Shown here: positions 1 to 7,172 of the stretch, in pieces
How the letters are laid out: every line of letters begins with the position of its first letter
Numbering within the stretch: position 1 is the first letter of the stretch
NCBI RefSeq assembly: GCF_000721705.1
Contig: NZ_JOJL01000019.1
Location: forward strand, 1-64,000
Direction of reading: 5' to 3'
From: Actinoplanes subtropicus
GTDB lineage: Bacteria; Actinomycetota; Actinomycetes; Mycobacteriales; Micromonosporaceae
Length of the DNA: 64,000 nt
Position numbers and translations under genes: made by a program
The notes under the pieces: generated by a model
Seen by the model: only the letters and a program-made list of their open reading frames with translations
The model's database searches: none
Told to the model about the DNA's origin: nothing

Positions 1-166
1 GCTGCTTCCACCAGTCCAGGAACTTCGGCTGCCAGCCCTCGAGCGCCCGCTGCAGCCGCCGGTCCCCGGCGAGATTGACGTTGTTCGGGATCCGCTCGGT
101 GTAGTCGATCGTGCTCAGCGGCCCGGTCGGGGCCGGTGCGGGTCCGGTGCGCGCGTCGGTGGTCAT
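1..166 (-). CDS. boxB: BoxB-like diiron oxygenase, N-terminal part (runs off window)
   Basis: Only the first 55 codons are present and the gene continues past base 1. After about 17 residues of Pro/Ala-rich leader the sequence reads YTERIPNNVNL, then DRRLQRALEGWQPKFLDWW, which is the characteristic start of BoxB, the diiron benzoyl-CoA 2,3-epoxidase subunit. In that family BoxB epoxidises benzoyl-CoA with electrons from the flavoprotein BoxA. It lies 54 bases after an oxidase IV-like gene on the same strand and is probably the last visible member of that operon. An in-frame ATG four codons upstream (base 178) is an alternative start; neither start has a strong Shine-Dalgarno sequence. The substrate cannot be judged from this fragment. 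Confidence 0.75.
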   Translation of the reverse strand, partial: MTTDARTGPAPAPTGPLSTIDYTERIPNNVNLAGDRRLQRALEGWQPKFLDWWKQ

Positions 167-220
167 GGCTGGAAACATGCCACAGATACCAGACGTGGCG
201 CTACCCATATGTAGAATAAA

Positions 221-463
221 TTAAGTCAGGTGGAGCGCGAGCAGGACGGCGCCCGTGACCACGACGTAAACCTCGAAGGCGCCGCGGAGGGCGGTGGGGG
301 CGTTGCGCAGCTCCATGAAGTGCAGGCCGACCACGCGTACCTTGATCAAGGCGATCGTCACGACCGCGCAGCCGATCGGGGTCGACATGCCGCCGCCTTC
401 GATGCCCAGCAGCCAGCTCGACAGCGTGGCAACGACGAGTGCCGGAAAGACCCACATTGTCAC
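221..463 (-). CDS. Cytochrome c oxidase subunit IV-like small membrane protein
   Basis: An 80-residue protein with three hydrophobic segments (about residues 5-20, 30-48 and 62-80) and the pattern VGLHFMELRNAP in the middle loop, which is typical of the short prokaryotic subunit IV family of haem-copper oxidases. The GTG start overlaps the TGA of the upstream subunit III-like gene (GTGA), which decided this start; an ATG two codons in is possible. In known oxidases the subunit helps assembly around subunits I and III. No subunit I or II gene lies in the visible operon, so the partner is unknown. Confidence 0.7.
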   Translation of the reverse strand: MTMWVFPALVVATLSSWLLGIEGGGMSTPIGCAVVTIALIKVRVVGLHFMELRNAPTALRGAFEVYVVVTGAVLLALHLT

Positions 464-1026
464 GCCACCAGGTAGAAGAGCGGGAAGAGGAGGAGCCAGA
501 GCAGGTCCACCATGTGCCAGTACGCGGCCGCGCCCTCGGCGAGCAGCAGTTTGCCCGGGCCGAGGGACGGGCGGCGGGACAGCACGACGAGGACCGTCAG
601 CGCGCCCAGCCCGATCGTCAGGTGAGCCAGGTGGATACCGGTGAACACGAAGTAGTACATGAAGAAGTCGTTGCTGCTCGGGGTGTGTCCGGCGCGGATC
701 ACGAGGGCGTACTCGGAGCCCTTGATGGCGGCGAACCCGAGCGCGCACAGGAGCGCCCAGGGCAGCGTCCGTGCGGGTCGGCCGGTTCGCAGGTGCCGCA
801 GCCCGCGGACGACCAGTGCCGAGGCGGTGAGCAGGAGCAGGGTGTTCAGCAGGCCCAGGCCGGGGTGGAGGGCCTGCTGAGACGCTCGGAACATCGCCGG
901 GTGCCGGCCGTGCAGCACCGCGACGAAGCCGAAGAACACCGAGAACATGATCATGTCGCCGAACAGGAAGACCCAGAGGCCGGACTCGCCGGGGATGTGC
1001 TTGGTCCGGGCCGCGGTGGCGGTCAC
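460..1026 (-). CDS. Haem-copper oxidase subunit III family protein (NorE/CoxC-like)
   Basis: A 188-residue protein with five predicted membrane helices. It begins with IPGESGLWVFLFGDM and contains GIHLAHLTIGLGAL and YWHMVDLLWLLLFPLFYL, both signatures of the subunit III/NorE family. The family stabilises the oxygen-reducing subunit I in terminal oxidases or accompanies nitric oxide reductases. The GTG start overlaps the TGA of the upstream six-TM gene by 4 bases, and the end overlaps the subunit IV-like gene, so these are translationally coupled. At five helices it is shorter than the seven-helix mitochondrial type. No catalytic oxidase subunit is adjacent. Confidence 0.8.
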   Translation of the reverse strand: MTATAARTKHIPGESGLWVFLFGDMIMFSVFFGFVAVLHGRHPAMFRASQQALHPGLGLLNTLLLLTASALVVRGLRHLRTGRPARTLPWALLCALGFAAIKGSEYALVIRAGHTPSSNDFFMYYFVFTGIHLAHLTIGLGALTVLVVLSRRPSLGPGKLLLAEGAAAYWHMVDLLWLLLFPLFYLVA

Positions 1027-1739
1027 GCGGCGGGTTCGAGGACGGCCGCGGCCCGGTCGTCGTCCATCCGGTTGGCGGCCCGCACCAGCAGATAGGTCAT
1101 GACGAGGAACCAGGCGCCGAACGCGCCGGCCGCGACCCAGAACGAGAGGATGCCGTTCCAGGCGAACGGGCCGGTCTTGAAGAAGGTGAGCAGGACGCTG
1201 GGCGCGAAGAGGAAGGCCATCCAGAAGTTCAGGTACGCCGACCAGCGCGGCAGCAGCGGCGTGGGGCGCTTGTCGGCCAGGATCGCCACGCCTACCACGA
1301 CGGCCTGCCCGATCGCCGGGAAGGCGTTCATGACCAGGGTGATCCAGGCCAGGTCGTTGAGGGCCATCGTGATGTCCGGCGAGCGGTCCGGCCGGTAGGC
1401 CGTCGCCGTGAAGAGCAGGACCGGTACGAAGATCGCGGCCACGTTCGCGGCGCCGCACACGAGTTGGGTGGCGGCCAGCGGCGCCAGCCTCGGGTCGATC
1501 CGCCGGATCAGGCTCGACAGCGCCGCGACGAAGGGCGCGGTCACCACGGCGCCGGCGAGCATGAGTACGAGACCGGCCCGGATCGAGGTGGCGTGCTCGG
1601 TGTAGAAGGCCGCTACTCGCTCCGCCGACCAGCTGGGCGCCATCGGCGGTATCCAGTGACAGGTCACCAGGGCGGCGAAGAACAGTGCGACGAACAGGTA
1701 GCCACAGCTCGCGCTGGCGACCAGGATTCTGCGGGACAC
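1023..1739 (-). CDS. Six-TM membrane protein of unknown function
   Basis: A 238-residue protein with six hydrophobic segments (about residues 10-30, 52-75, 85-112, 128-152, 167-188 and 197-220) and no enzyme motif that I recognise. The GTG start has AGGAG 9 bases upstream. It sits 40 bases after the DUF4331 gene and overlaps the oxidase III-like gene, so it belongs to the same operon. It may be a membrane partner of the subunit III/IV-like proteins; this is inferred from position only. Confidence 0.7.
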   Translation of the reverse strand: MSRRILVASASCGYLFVALFFAALVTCHWIPPMAPSWSAERVAAFYTEHATSIRAGLVLMLAGAVVTAPFVAALSSLIRRIDPRLAPLAATQLVCGAANVAAIFVPVLLFTATAYRPDRSPDITMALNDLAWITLVMNAFPAIGQAVVVGVAILADKRPTPLLPRWSAYLNFWMAFLFAPSVLLTFFKTGPFAWNGILSFWVAAGAFGAWFLVMTYLLVRAANRMDDDRAAAVLEPAA

Positions 1740-1779
1740 GGTGGATTCTCCTGTGCCGGAAGGGAAGATACGGGGTGCG

Positions 1780-2784
1780 TCAGGCCGGTTCGCTCAGGTA
1801 CGGGAACTCGGCGCGCGGCGTCCCGGTGGCGTGGCCCGCGTCCAGGCCCATGGTGACGGGAGCGTTCAGCACGATCTCGAACATCGCTTCGGGGGCCGAC
1901 TCGGCGAGCCCCCTGCCGTTGCGGGCCTTCGCACCGAAACCCGCCTCGGTGCCCACCTGGTAGTGCAGGACGTCCGGGAAGATGATGTCCCGCGTCGCGG
2001 TGCCGTAGCCGTTCGGGTCGGAGTGTGTGTCGTTGGCGGACACGAGGGCCGCGACCTTCCGGCGTACGAGATCTCCGTAGTTGTCGAGGTCCTCCCGCGG
2101 ATCGGTGGCGTTGTAGTCGTCGAAGCCGGCCTCGGTGACGTCGAACAGCGTGTTGACGAGCGGTTTCGCGCACCGGTTGAGCTGCAGCCAGCCGCCGTGG
2201 TGGTCGTCGAGCGCGGTGGTGGCCCAGAGGCCGATCGTCGCCGATCCGATGAGATCAGCCGGCACTTCGAGGACGATGGCGGTGACGTTGGTGCCGGCGA
2301 ACAGGTTCGCGGCCCGTCGCGGGTCGAACGCGGAGAGGTCCACCGTGGTGCCGTTCCGGAGTGCGGTCACGACGGCCGTGACGACCGTGCCGTCCAGGTA
2401 GAACGGGTCTCCGGCCCGGCCGGCGAAGACCTTGACGCCATCCGGTGTCGTGACGAAGTCCTCCGTCAGGCCGGCCGCGACCAGGGTTCCCGAGGCGTTG
2501 CGGTCGGTGGCGTCGGCACCGGCGAGCCGGTCGAGCACCCAACCCTGCCGGCCGTCCGGTCCGGCCGCGCGGAACCTGACCCGGAACGTCAGATCCTGCA
2601 CCGCGTCGCCGTCGAGGTCGAGGTGGAACTCGTACAGCGCCTCGGGGTGGAAGCCCTTGTCGGCGGAGACCGGGTTGGTGTTCATCACGAAGACCGTGCC
2701 GCTCTCCCCCTTGAACAGGTAGACATCGCTGATGTCCAGGCGAGGGTCCTGCTTTGCGGCAGCTGAATCCTGGTGGTGGGACAT
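1780..2784 (-). CDS. DUF4331 family protein
   Basis: A 334-residue protein matching the DUF4331 pattern: an opening MSHHxDSxxAKxDPRLDISDVYLF, later NPVSADKGFHPEALYEF and acidic segments such as DLDGDAVQDLTFRVRF. There is no signal peptide or membrane segment. The biochemical role of the family is not established. The ATG has GGAAGG 7 bases upstream. This is the first gene of the run ending in the boxB-like gene, and it lies about 70 bases downstream of a LysR-type box and promoter (2831-2896). Confidence 0.85.
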   Translation of the reverse strand: MSHHQDSAAAKQDPRLDISDVYLFKGESGTVFVMNTNPVSADKGFHPEALYEFHLDLDGDAVQDLTFRVRFRAAGPDGRQGWVLDRLAGADATDRNASGTLVAAGLTEDFVTTPDGVKVFAGRAGDPFYLDGTVVTAVVTALRNGTTVDLSAFDPRRAANLFAGTNVTAIVLEVPADLIGSATIGLWATTALDDHHGGWLQLNRCAKPLVNTLFDVTEAGFDDYNATDPREDLDNYGDLVRRKVAALVSANDTHSDPNGYGTATRDIIFPDVLHYQVGTEAGFGAKARNGRGLAESAPEAMFEIVLNAPVTMGLDAGHATGTPRAEFPYLSEPA

Positions 2785-2830
2785 TGATCGACCTTCCGTA
2801 CGGGCTGAGCCGGACAAGACATGACGACGC

Positions 2831-2896
2831 ATCGTGACCTGGGCCGATCGCGCGCCGCCAATGCCTATCCGGTGGATAGGCATGCCGGTTCGGCAT
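2831..2896 (-). promoter_or_regulatory. LysR-type box and promoter of the DUF4331 operon (module A)
   Basis: Read on the minus strand: ATGCCG-N3-CGGCAT at 2882-2896 (a T-N11-A dyad of the kind bound by LysR regulators), exactly 16 bases, then GGCATTGGCG at 2856-2865 holding a TTGGCG candidate -35, then CACGAT at 2831-2836 as candidate -10 after 19 bases. A second perfect dyad, ATGCCTATCC-ggt-GGATAGGCAT (2861-2883), fills the gap between box and -35 and could be the activation site. The same layout recurs at 5939 and 7063. Confidence 0.75.
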
Positions 2897-3039
2897 CGGC
2901 CCTCCTGCGGGTACGTGGTGCGGCCGGTGAGGTTGGGATGGATCACACGGGATCGCCCGGTTCCGCGGGGCAGGATTCGGCCGATCTCGGGCACGGATGT
3001 GCAAGCAACCGGTCCGGCCTCCCTGGAAGGCTTCCCGGC

Positions 3040-4056
3040 GTGACAGAAACACAGGTCAGCGGTCCGGCCGTCGTTGAGCTGGACACCTCCTGGCTGCCGC
3101 CCGGCGAGCGGCATGCGGCGGTGGTGGACTTCGTCAACCGCGAGGTGATCCGGAACAGGGTCGTGCACCCGGAACCGGTCGCCAGCAGGTGGAACGCCAG
3201 TAGTCTCGGGCCGGTGCGGGTCACCAGGGTCGCCACGGTCGTCCCCGACGGGTGCCGGCCCGCGATCTCCGCGCGAGCCCCTCGGCACGTGCGTGCGGAC
3301 GGTCCAGCCAGGGTGATTCTGAAGGTGCAGCTATCGGGCAGGTCCGTCGCCGTCCACGGCGGACGGCAGAGCGTCATCGAGGCCGGTCAGCTGGCGGTGC
3401 ACGACGGCACCCGCCCGTACGCCTGGGTCTATCCCGGCGTCGGCGAGCAGGTCGCGTTCCGGGTACCGCGGGCGTTGCTGGGGGTGTCCTCGGCGGATCT
3501 CGCCCAGATCTGTTTCCATCCGATCGGCCGGGAGAACCCGATCGCCGCTCTCGTCGGGCCGCAGCTCGTCGAGATGGCCGGCGATCCGCGCCTGGCGGCC
3601 GACCCGTACGCGGAGGTCGCCGTCACCGCCGCTCTCGGCCTGGTCCGCGCGGCGATTCTGTCGGAGCTCGCGAAGCGGGATCCGTACCGCACGCCGGCCG
3701 ACGACGGGTTGCCCGACCGGATCATGGCGTATGTCCGCGACAATCTGCGAGAACCGGGGCTGTCCCCGCAGCATCTCGCGGAGGCCCACTTCATGTCGGT
3801 GCGGCAGCTGTACACCGTGCTGGCACGGATCGGGGCGACGCCCGGCGACCTGATCCGCAGGCTGCGACTGGAGCAGGCCCGCACCGAGCTGAGCCGGCGG
3901 GAGCCCGCCGAACCGCCGCCGATCGCGGCCATCGCCCGGCGCTGGGGCTTCTCCGGCCCCACGCATTTCGCCCGGGCCTTCCGCCGCGAGTACGGCGCGA
4001 GCCCGCAGCAGTGGCGGCTGGCTCACGCCCGGGTCAGCGAGTCTCGGACTTCCTGA
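3040..4056 (+). CDS. AraC family transcriptional regulator
   Basis: A 338-residue protein. Residues about 1-215 resemble the AraC-binding-like sensor domain found in regulators of the NitR/FeaR type. The C-terminal 100 residues carry two helix-turn-helix units (LSPQHLAEAHFMSVRQLYTV and IAAIARRWGFSGPTHFARAF). The GTG start was chosen because GGAAGG lies 9 bases upstream; an open frame continues further upstream but runs through the LysR box. It is divergent from the DUF4331 operon and could act on it. Its last 23 bases overlap the end of the convergent AraC gene. Confidence 0.85.
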   Translation: MTETQVSGPAVVELDTSWLPPGERHAAVVDFVNREVIRNRVVHPEPVASRWNASSLGPVRVTRVATVVPDGCRPAISARAPRHVRADGPARVILKVQLSGRSVAVHGGRQSVIEAGQLAVHDGTRPYAWVYPGVGEQVAFRVPRALLGVSSADLAQICFHPIGRENPIAALVGPQLVEMAGDPRLAADPYAEVAVTAALGLVRAAILSELAKRDPYRTPADDGLPDRIMAYVRDNLREPGLSPQHLAEAHFMSVRQLYTVLARIGATPGDLIRRLRLEQARTELSRREPAEPPPIAAIARRWGFSGPTHFARAFRREYGASPQQWRLAHARVSESRTS

Positions 4057-4920
4057 ACTCGCTCGGCGTACGGCCGGTGTGCAGCCGGAAACGGCGGGTG
4101 AAGTGGCTCTGGTCGCTGAAGCCGACCGCCTGGGCGACCTGGGCGATCGAAAGTGACCCGGCCCGCAGCAACCGGCCGGCCTGCTCGATGCGCACCCGCT
4201 CGACGTAGCGGGCCGGCGACGAGCCCACGTGGGCGGTGAACAACCGGGAGAAATGGTGGCGGCTCATGCCGGCGACGGCGGCCAGCTCGGCCAGCCCGAT
4301 CGCCTCGGCCGGCCGGTCGTGGATGTGGTCGAGGACCCGGCGGATCGCGGCCGAGCCGGCGGCCGGCGGCGGCTGTTCCGGCTCGGGGCTGTTGTCGCCG
4401 TAGCACCGCAACAGGTGCGTGATCAGGGCGACCGCCACCGAGTCGAAGATCAGATCCTGGCCGGGTGCGGCCGGTGCCGCAGCTCGGCCCGGAACACCGA
4501 GGTCAGGTGGTCGATCGACGGGTCGAAGAGGGCGAAGTGGTTGACCAGCCCGGCCCGGTCGTAGCCCGGGATGTCCAGCTCCCACGCCATCCGGTGCAGC
4601 GATGCCGGGTCGATGCTGACCCGCAGGCGGGCCGGGATCTCGCCGTCCCAGCGTGAATCCATCCCGGCCGGCATGAGCACCGCCTCGCCGGGATACATCG
4701 GGCCGCCGACCGCGTGCCCGCCGCGCTCCTGACGGACCCAGACCGACGAGCCGATCGGGACCGCGAGAACGTGGTGGTCGCGAGCCGGGGCGAAAATGCC
4801 GTCGGCTCGGTATCCGCCGTACTCGTCCAGAGCGACGCCATGCCATGAGCGCGACCCGCTGCTGGCGTGCAGAGGCCGCGACGCAAGATCGCGCCGGACC
4901 TCCGCCAGGCTCCTGGCCAT
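4034..4920 (-). pseudogene. AraC family regulator interrupted by a frameshift
   Basis: The N-terminal cupin-like sensor half (from ATG at 4920) stays open to a TGA near 4450, whereas the HTH half, with SRHHFSRLFTAHVG and IAQVAQAVGFSDQSHFTRRF, is read in another frame and ends at 4034. The switch lies near 4455-4475 in a CCGG-rich stretch: adding one base after the codons for RPHP would join the halves into an ordinary AraC protein of about 295 residues. The rest looks conserved, so the lesion is recent or is a sequencing error. If real, a truncated 156-residue sensor half is made. Confidence 0.75.
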
Positions 4921-4933
4921 CGCACCCCCTGGC

Positions 4934-5839
4934 TCATTGCCGGACCGAGAGTAGGGCAGGCCCGGCCGGCGGTGCTAACTCGGCCAGGGCGATACGGGCA
5001 AAGACGTCGATCTCCGGTCGGGCGTGGTGCCTGCGGTAGGCCAGCGCGACCGTACGGGGAGCGACGCCGTCCAGCCGGATGTAGCGGACATCCGGCCGCC
5101 GGTAGAAGAGTGGGATGCCGGCGGGAAAGACGGCGAAGCCGTCGCCGGATGCCACCGCCTCGAGGCTCTGGTCGATGCCCGCGGGGTGCTGCTCGAGCCG
5201 GGCGCCGGCCGGTCCGGTCCCGGATCTGCGGAGGCCGGACCGCCATTCCGGTACCTCGTCCGGATCCTGGAGCAGGGGATAGCCGGCGAGCGTGTCGATA
5301 TGTAAGGACTCGGCCTGCGCGAGCGGATGGTCGCCGGCGAGAGCCGCCACTCGCGGCTCCGGGAACAGGGGCACGGTTTCGAGGGTGTCGTCCGGCAACG
5401 GCAATCGTACGAAACAGACGTCGACCGCACCGCTCGTCAAGTGGTCCGCCTGGCCGGTGATGGCGGTGTGCAGGACTTCGACGGTGACATCACGCGCCAG
5501 CGCCTTGAACCGGCGAACGATCGGGGTGATGATGACGCCCGGCGGGAGACCGACGGTGAACTGGCTCTTCTCGTGTGCGGCGAGATGGGCGCGACGCTGA
5601 GCGGCGACCGCCGCGGCCAGCAGCGGCCGGGCATCCTTCAGGAGTTGATGGCCGGCCCGGGTGAGCGCGGTGCCGATCGGGCCGCGGCGCAGAAGCAGGA
5701 CGCCGAGGTCGTCCTCGAGGGCACGGATCTGCCGGCTGAGCGCGGGCTGGGTCATGTGCAGCCGACCGGCGGCGCGCACGAAGCTTAGTTCGGTGGCCAC
5801 GGTGGTGAAGTACCGCAGCCGTCGAAGGTCGAGATCCAT
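4934..5839 (-). CDS. LysR family transcriptional regulator (paralogue 1)
   Basis: A 301-residue LysR protein. The winged HTH is at residues 1-60 (LRYFTTVATELSFVRAAGRLHMTQPALSRQIRALE); the substrate-binding domain follows from about residue 90. Start ATG at 5839 gives the usual MDLDLRRLRYF opening. It is very similar to the second LysR gene 320 bases away, including PLLxDPDEVPEWR and GFAVFPAG. It is transcribed away from LysR box B (5939-5953), 100 bases upstream, the standard arrangement for autoregulation and activation of a divergent target. It ends with a divergence from the paralogue (PAGPALLSVRQ). Effector unknown. Confidence 0.9.
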   Translation of the reverse strand: MDLDLRRLRYFTTVATELSFVRAAGRLHMTQPALSRQIRALEDDLGVLLLRRGPIGTALTRAGHQLLKDARPLLAAAVAAQRRAHLAAHEKSQFTVGLPPGVIITPIVRRFKALARDVTVEVLHTAITGQADHLTSGAVDVCFVRLPLPDDTLETVPLFPEPRVAALAGDHPLAQAESLHIDTLAGYPLLQDPDEVPEWRSGLRRSGTGPAGARLEQHPAGIDQSLEAVASGDGFAVFPAGIPLFYRRPDVRYIRLDGVAPRTVALAYRRHHARPEIDVFARIALAELAPPAGPALLSVRQ

Positions 5840-5938
5840 GGCCGCCAGGTTAAACAGATTCTGTCGCCCGGCACCGCGGCGAGACCTCGCCGGCCCGCCA
5901 TCTGCAGCGGAGATCGCCGGCTCTGCAGAAAAAGTCCC

Positions 5939-6003
5939 ATGCCGCTTCGGCATGACACTTACGCCGATCGGCATTGGCGTTCACCGGAACGGTCGCCCAC
6001 GAT
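5939..6003 (+). promoter_or_regulatory. LysR-type box and promoter of the 39-codon gene (module B)
   Basis: ATGCCG-N3-CGGCAT at 5939-5953, 16 bases, then GGCATTGGCG at 5970-5979 (candidate -35 TTGGCG at 5974-5979), then CACGAT at 5998-6003 (candidate -10, spacing 18). A GCCGATCGGC palindrome at 5963-5972 lies next to the -35. Layout and spacing match modules A and C. Confidence 0.75.
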
Positions 6004-6043
6004 TGGCGGGAGGACTGACCCGACGAGAGGAATGGAGAAACCG

Positions 6044-6163
6044 ATGAAGTTTCTGCGATGGATGCTGAGGGAAACCCTCGTCGGGGCGGTGTTCCATGCC
6101 TTGGCCTGTCGACTGACCGAGGAGCGCCGGCCCGCGGAAGTGGTTTCCGGAAAGCGGGTCTAG
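6044..6163 (+). CDS. Small hypothetical protein, 39 residues
   Basis: Short protein starting MKFLRWMLRETLVGAVFHAL with an amphipathic or membrane-associating N-terminal half and a charged tail (LTEERRPAEVVSGKRV). ATG has GGAG 6 bases upstream and follows the LysR-controlled promoter at 5974-6003, so it is a credible gene despite its size. It lies between two LysR paralogues and its TAG overlaps the TAG of the second. I recognise no family. It could be a small regulator or membrane accessory peptide of the LysR regulon. Confidence 0.55.
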   Translation: MKFLRWMLRETLVGAVFHALACRLTEERRPAEVVSGKRV

Positions 6164-7014
6164 GCCGGGCCGAGAGCGGCGATCGATATCTTCGCGAATT
6201 TGTCGATGGCCGGCATCTTGCGGTTTTTCGGGTACGCCAGGGCCACCATGCGGGGCGCGACTCCGCTCAGCGGGACGTAGCGGATGTCGGGACGGCGGTA
6301 GAAGTCGGCGAAGCCGGCCGGGAAGACGGCGAATCCGGTGCTGGACGCGACGGCCTCCAGACTTTCTTCGATCGTCGTGGGCCGCTCGGAGTCGGTGTCG
6401 TCGCCTCCGGTGCCCCGCCATTCGGGCACCTCTGCCGGGTCCTGCACCAGGTGGTACGGCATCAGCTCGGCGATGTCGAGGATCGGGGAGCGCGCGAGGG
6501 GGTGCTCGTCGGACAGGGCCGCGATGCGCGGCTCGGGGAACAGGGGAACGATCTCGAAGGAGTCGGCCGGCAGGGGCAGCCGGACGAAGCAGACGTCGAC
6601 GCGCCCGTCCAGCAGGTAGTCGACCTGGTCGGTGAGGGCCGTGTGCAACACCTGCACCTTCACGTCCGGCGCCAGCGCCCGGAACTGGCGGACGATCGGG
6701 GTGACGATCACTCCGGGCATGAAGCCGATCGTGAAGTGGTCCTCCTCGCGTGCGGCCAGGCGCACGCGGCGTTGCAGGGCGAGCGACGAGGCGAGCAGTG
6801 GGCGCGCATCCTCCAGCAGTTGGTCGCCGGCCGGCGTGCGTGCGGTGCCGACCGGCCCGCGGCGCAGCAGGGTTACGCCGAGGTCGTCCTCGAGGGCGCG
6901 GATCTGCCGGCTCAGTGCGGGCTGGGTCATGTTCAGCCGTTCGGCGGCGCGCACGAAGCTGAGTTCGTCGGCGACCATCACGAAATAGCGGAGGCGTCGC
7001 AGGTCGAGATCCAT
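6160..7014 (-). CDS. LysR family transcriptional regulator (paralogue 2)
   Basis: A 284-residue LysR protein, near-duplicate of the one at 4934-5839 in both the HTH (LRYFVMVADELSFVRAAERLNMTQPALSRQ) and the effector domain (VDVCFVRLPLPADS, GFAVFPAGFADFYRRPDIRYVPLSGVAPRMVALAYP). Start ATG at 7014. It is divergent from mycothione reductase, with LysR box C (7063-7077) in the gap, 49 bases upstream of its own start, fitting autoregulation. It ends on a TAG overlapping the convergent 39-codon gene. Confidence 0.9.
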   Translation of the reverse strand: MDLDLRRLRYFVMVADELSFVRAAERLNMTQPALSRQIRALEDDLGVTLLRRGPVGTARTPAGDQLLEDARPLLASSLALQRRVRLAAREEDHFTIGFMPGVIVTPIVRQFRALAPDVKVQVLHTALTDQVDYLLDGRVDVCFVRLPLPADSFEIVPLFPEPRIAALSDEHPLARSPILDIAELMPYHLVQDPAEVPEWRGTGGDDTDSERPTTIEESLEAVASSTGFAVFPAGFADFYRRPDIRYVPLSGVAPRMVALAYPKNRKMPAIDKFAKISIAALGPA

Positions 7015-7059
7015 GGCGACATATTAACCACAGCTGATTTCGAATCCGAGCGGGCGCCG

Positions 7060-7128
7060 GTCATGCCGGACCGGCATGACGGTTTCGCGAAAAGGCATTG
7101 GCGATACCCGTCATCGGGCGACGATGAT
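7060..7128 (+). promoter_or_regulatory. LysR-type box and promoter of mycothione reductase (module C)
   Basis: GTCATGCCG-gac-CGGCATGAC, a perfect 9-base dyad at 7060-7080 containing the shared ATGCCG-N3-CGGCAT (7063-7077). After 16 bases comes GGCATTGGCG at 7094-7103 with TTGGCG as candidate -35, and GATGAT at 7123-7128 as candidate -10 (spacing 19). TTTCGCGAAA at 7083-7092 is a second palindrome near the -35. Same architecture as modules A and B. Confidence 0.75.
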
Positions 7129-7172
7129 CGATCGGCGCACGACGTGAAACGGTTGATGAAGGGGTTGCGGGT

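Noticed and set aside
2821..3039. Extension of the AraC gene upstream to an ATG at 2821
   Set aside because: It would read through the LysR box and promoter, and the GTG at 3040 has a good ribosome site and family-like N-terminus.
5939..6043. Open frame through the LysR box to the 39-codon gene
   Set aside because: The DNA is fully explained as operator and promoter matching modules A and C, and the ATG at 6044 has its own ribosome site.
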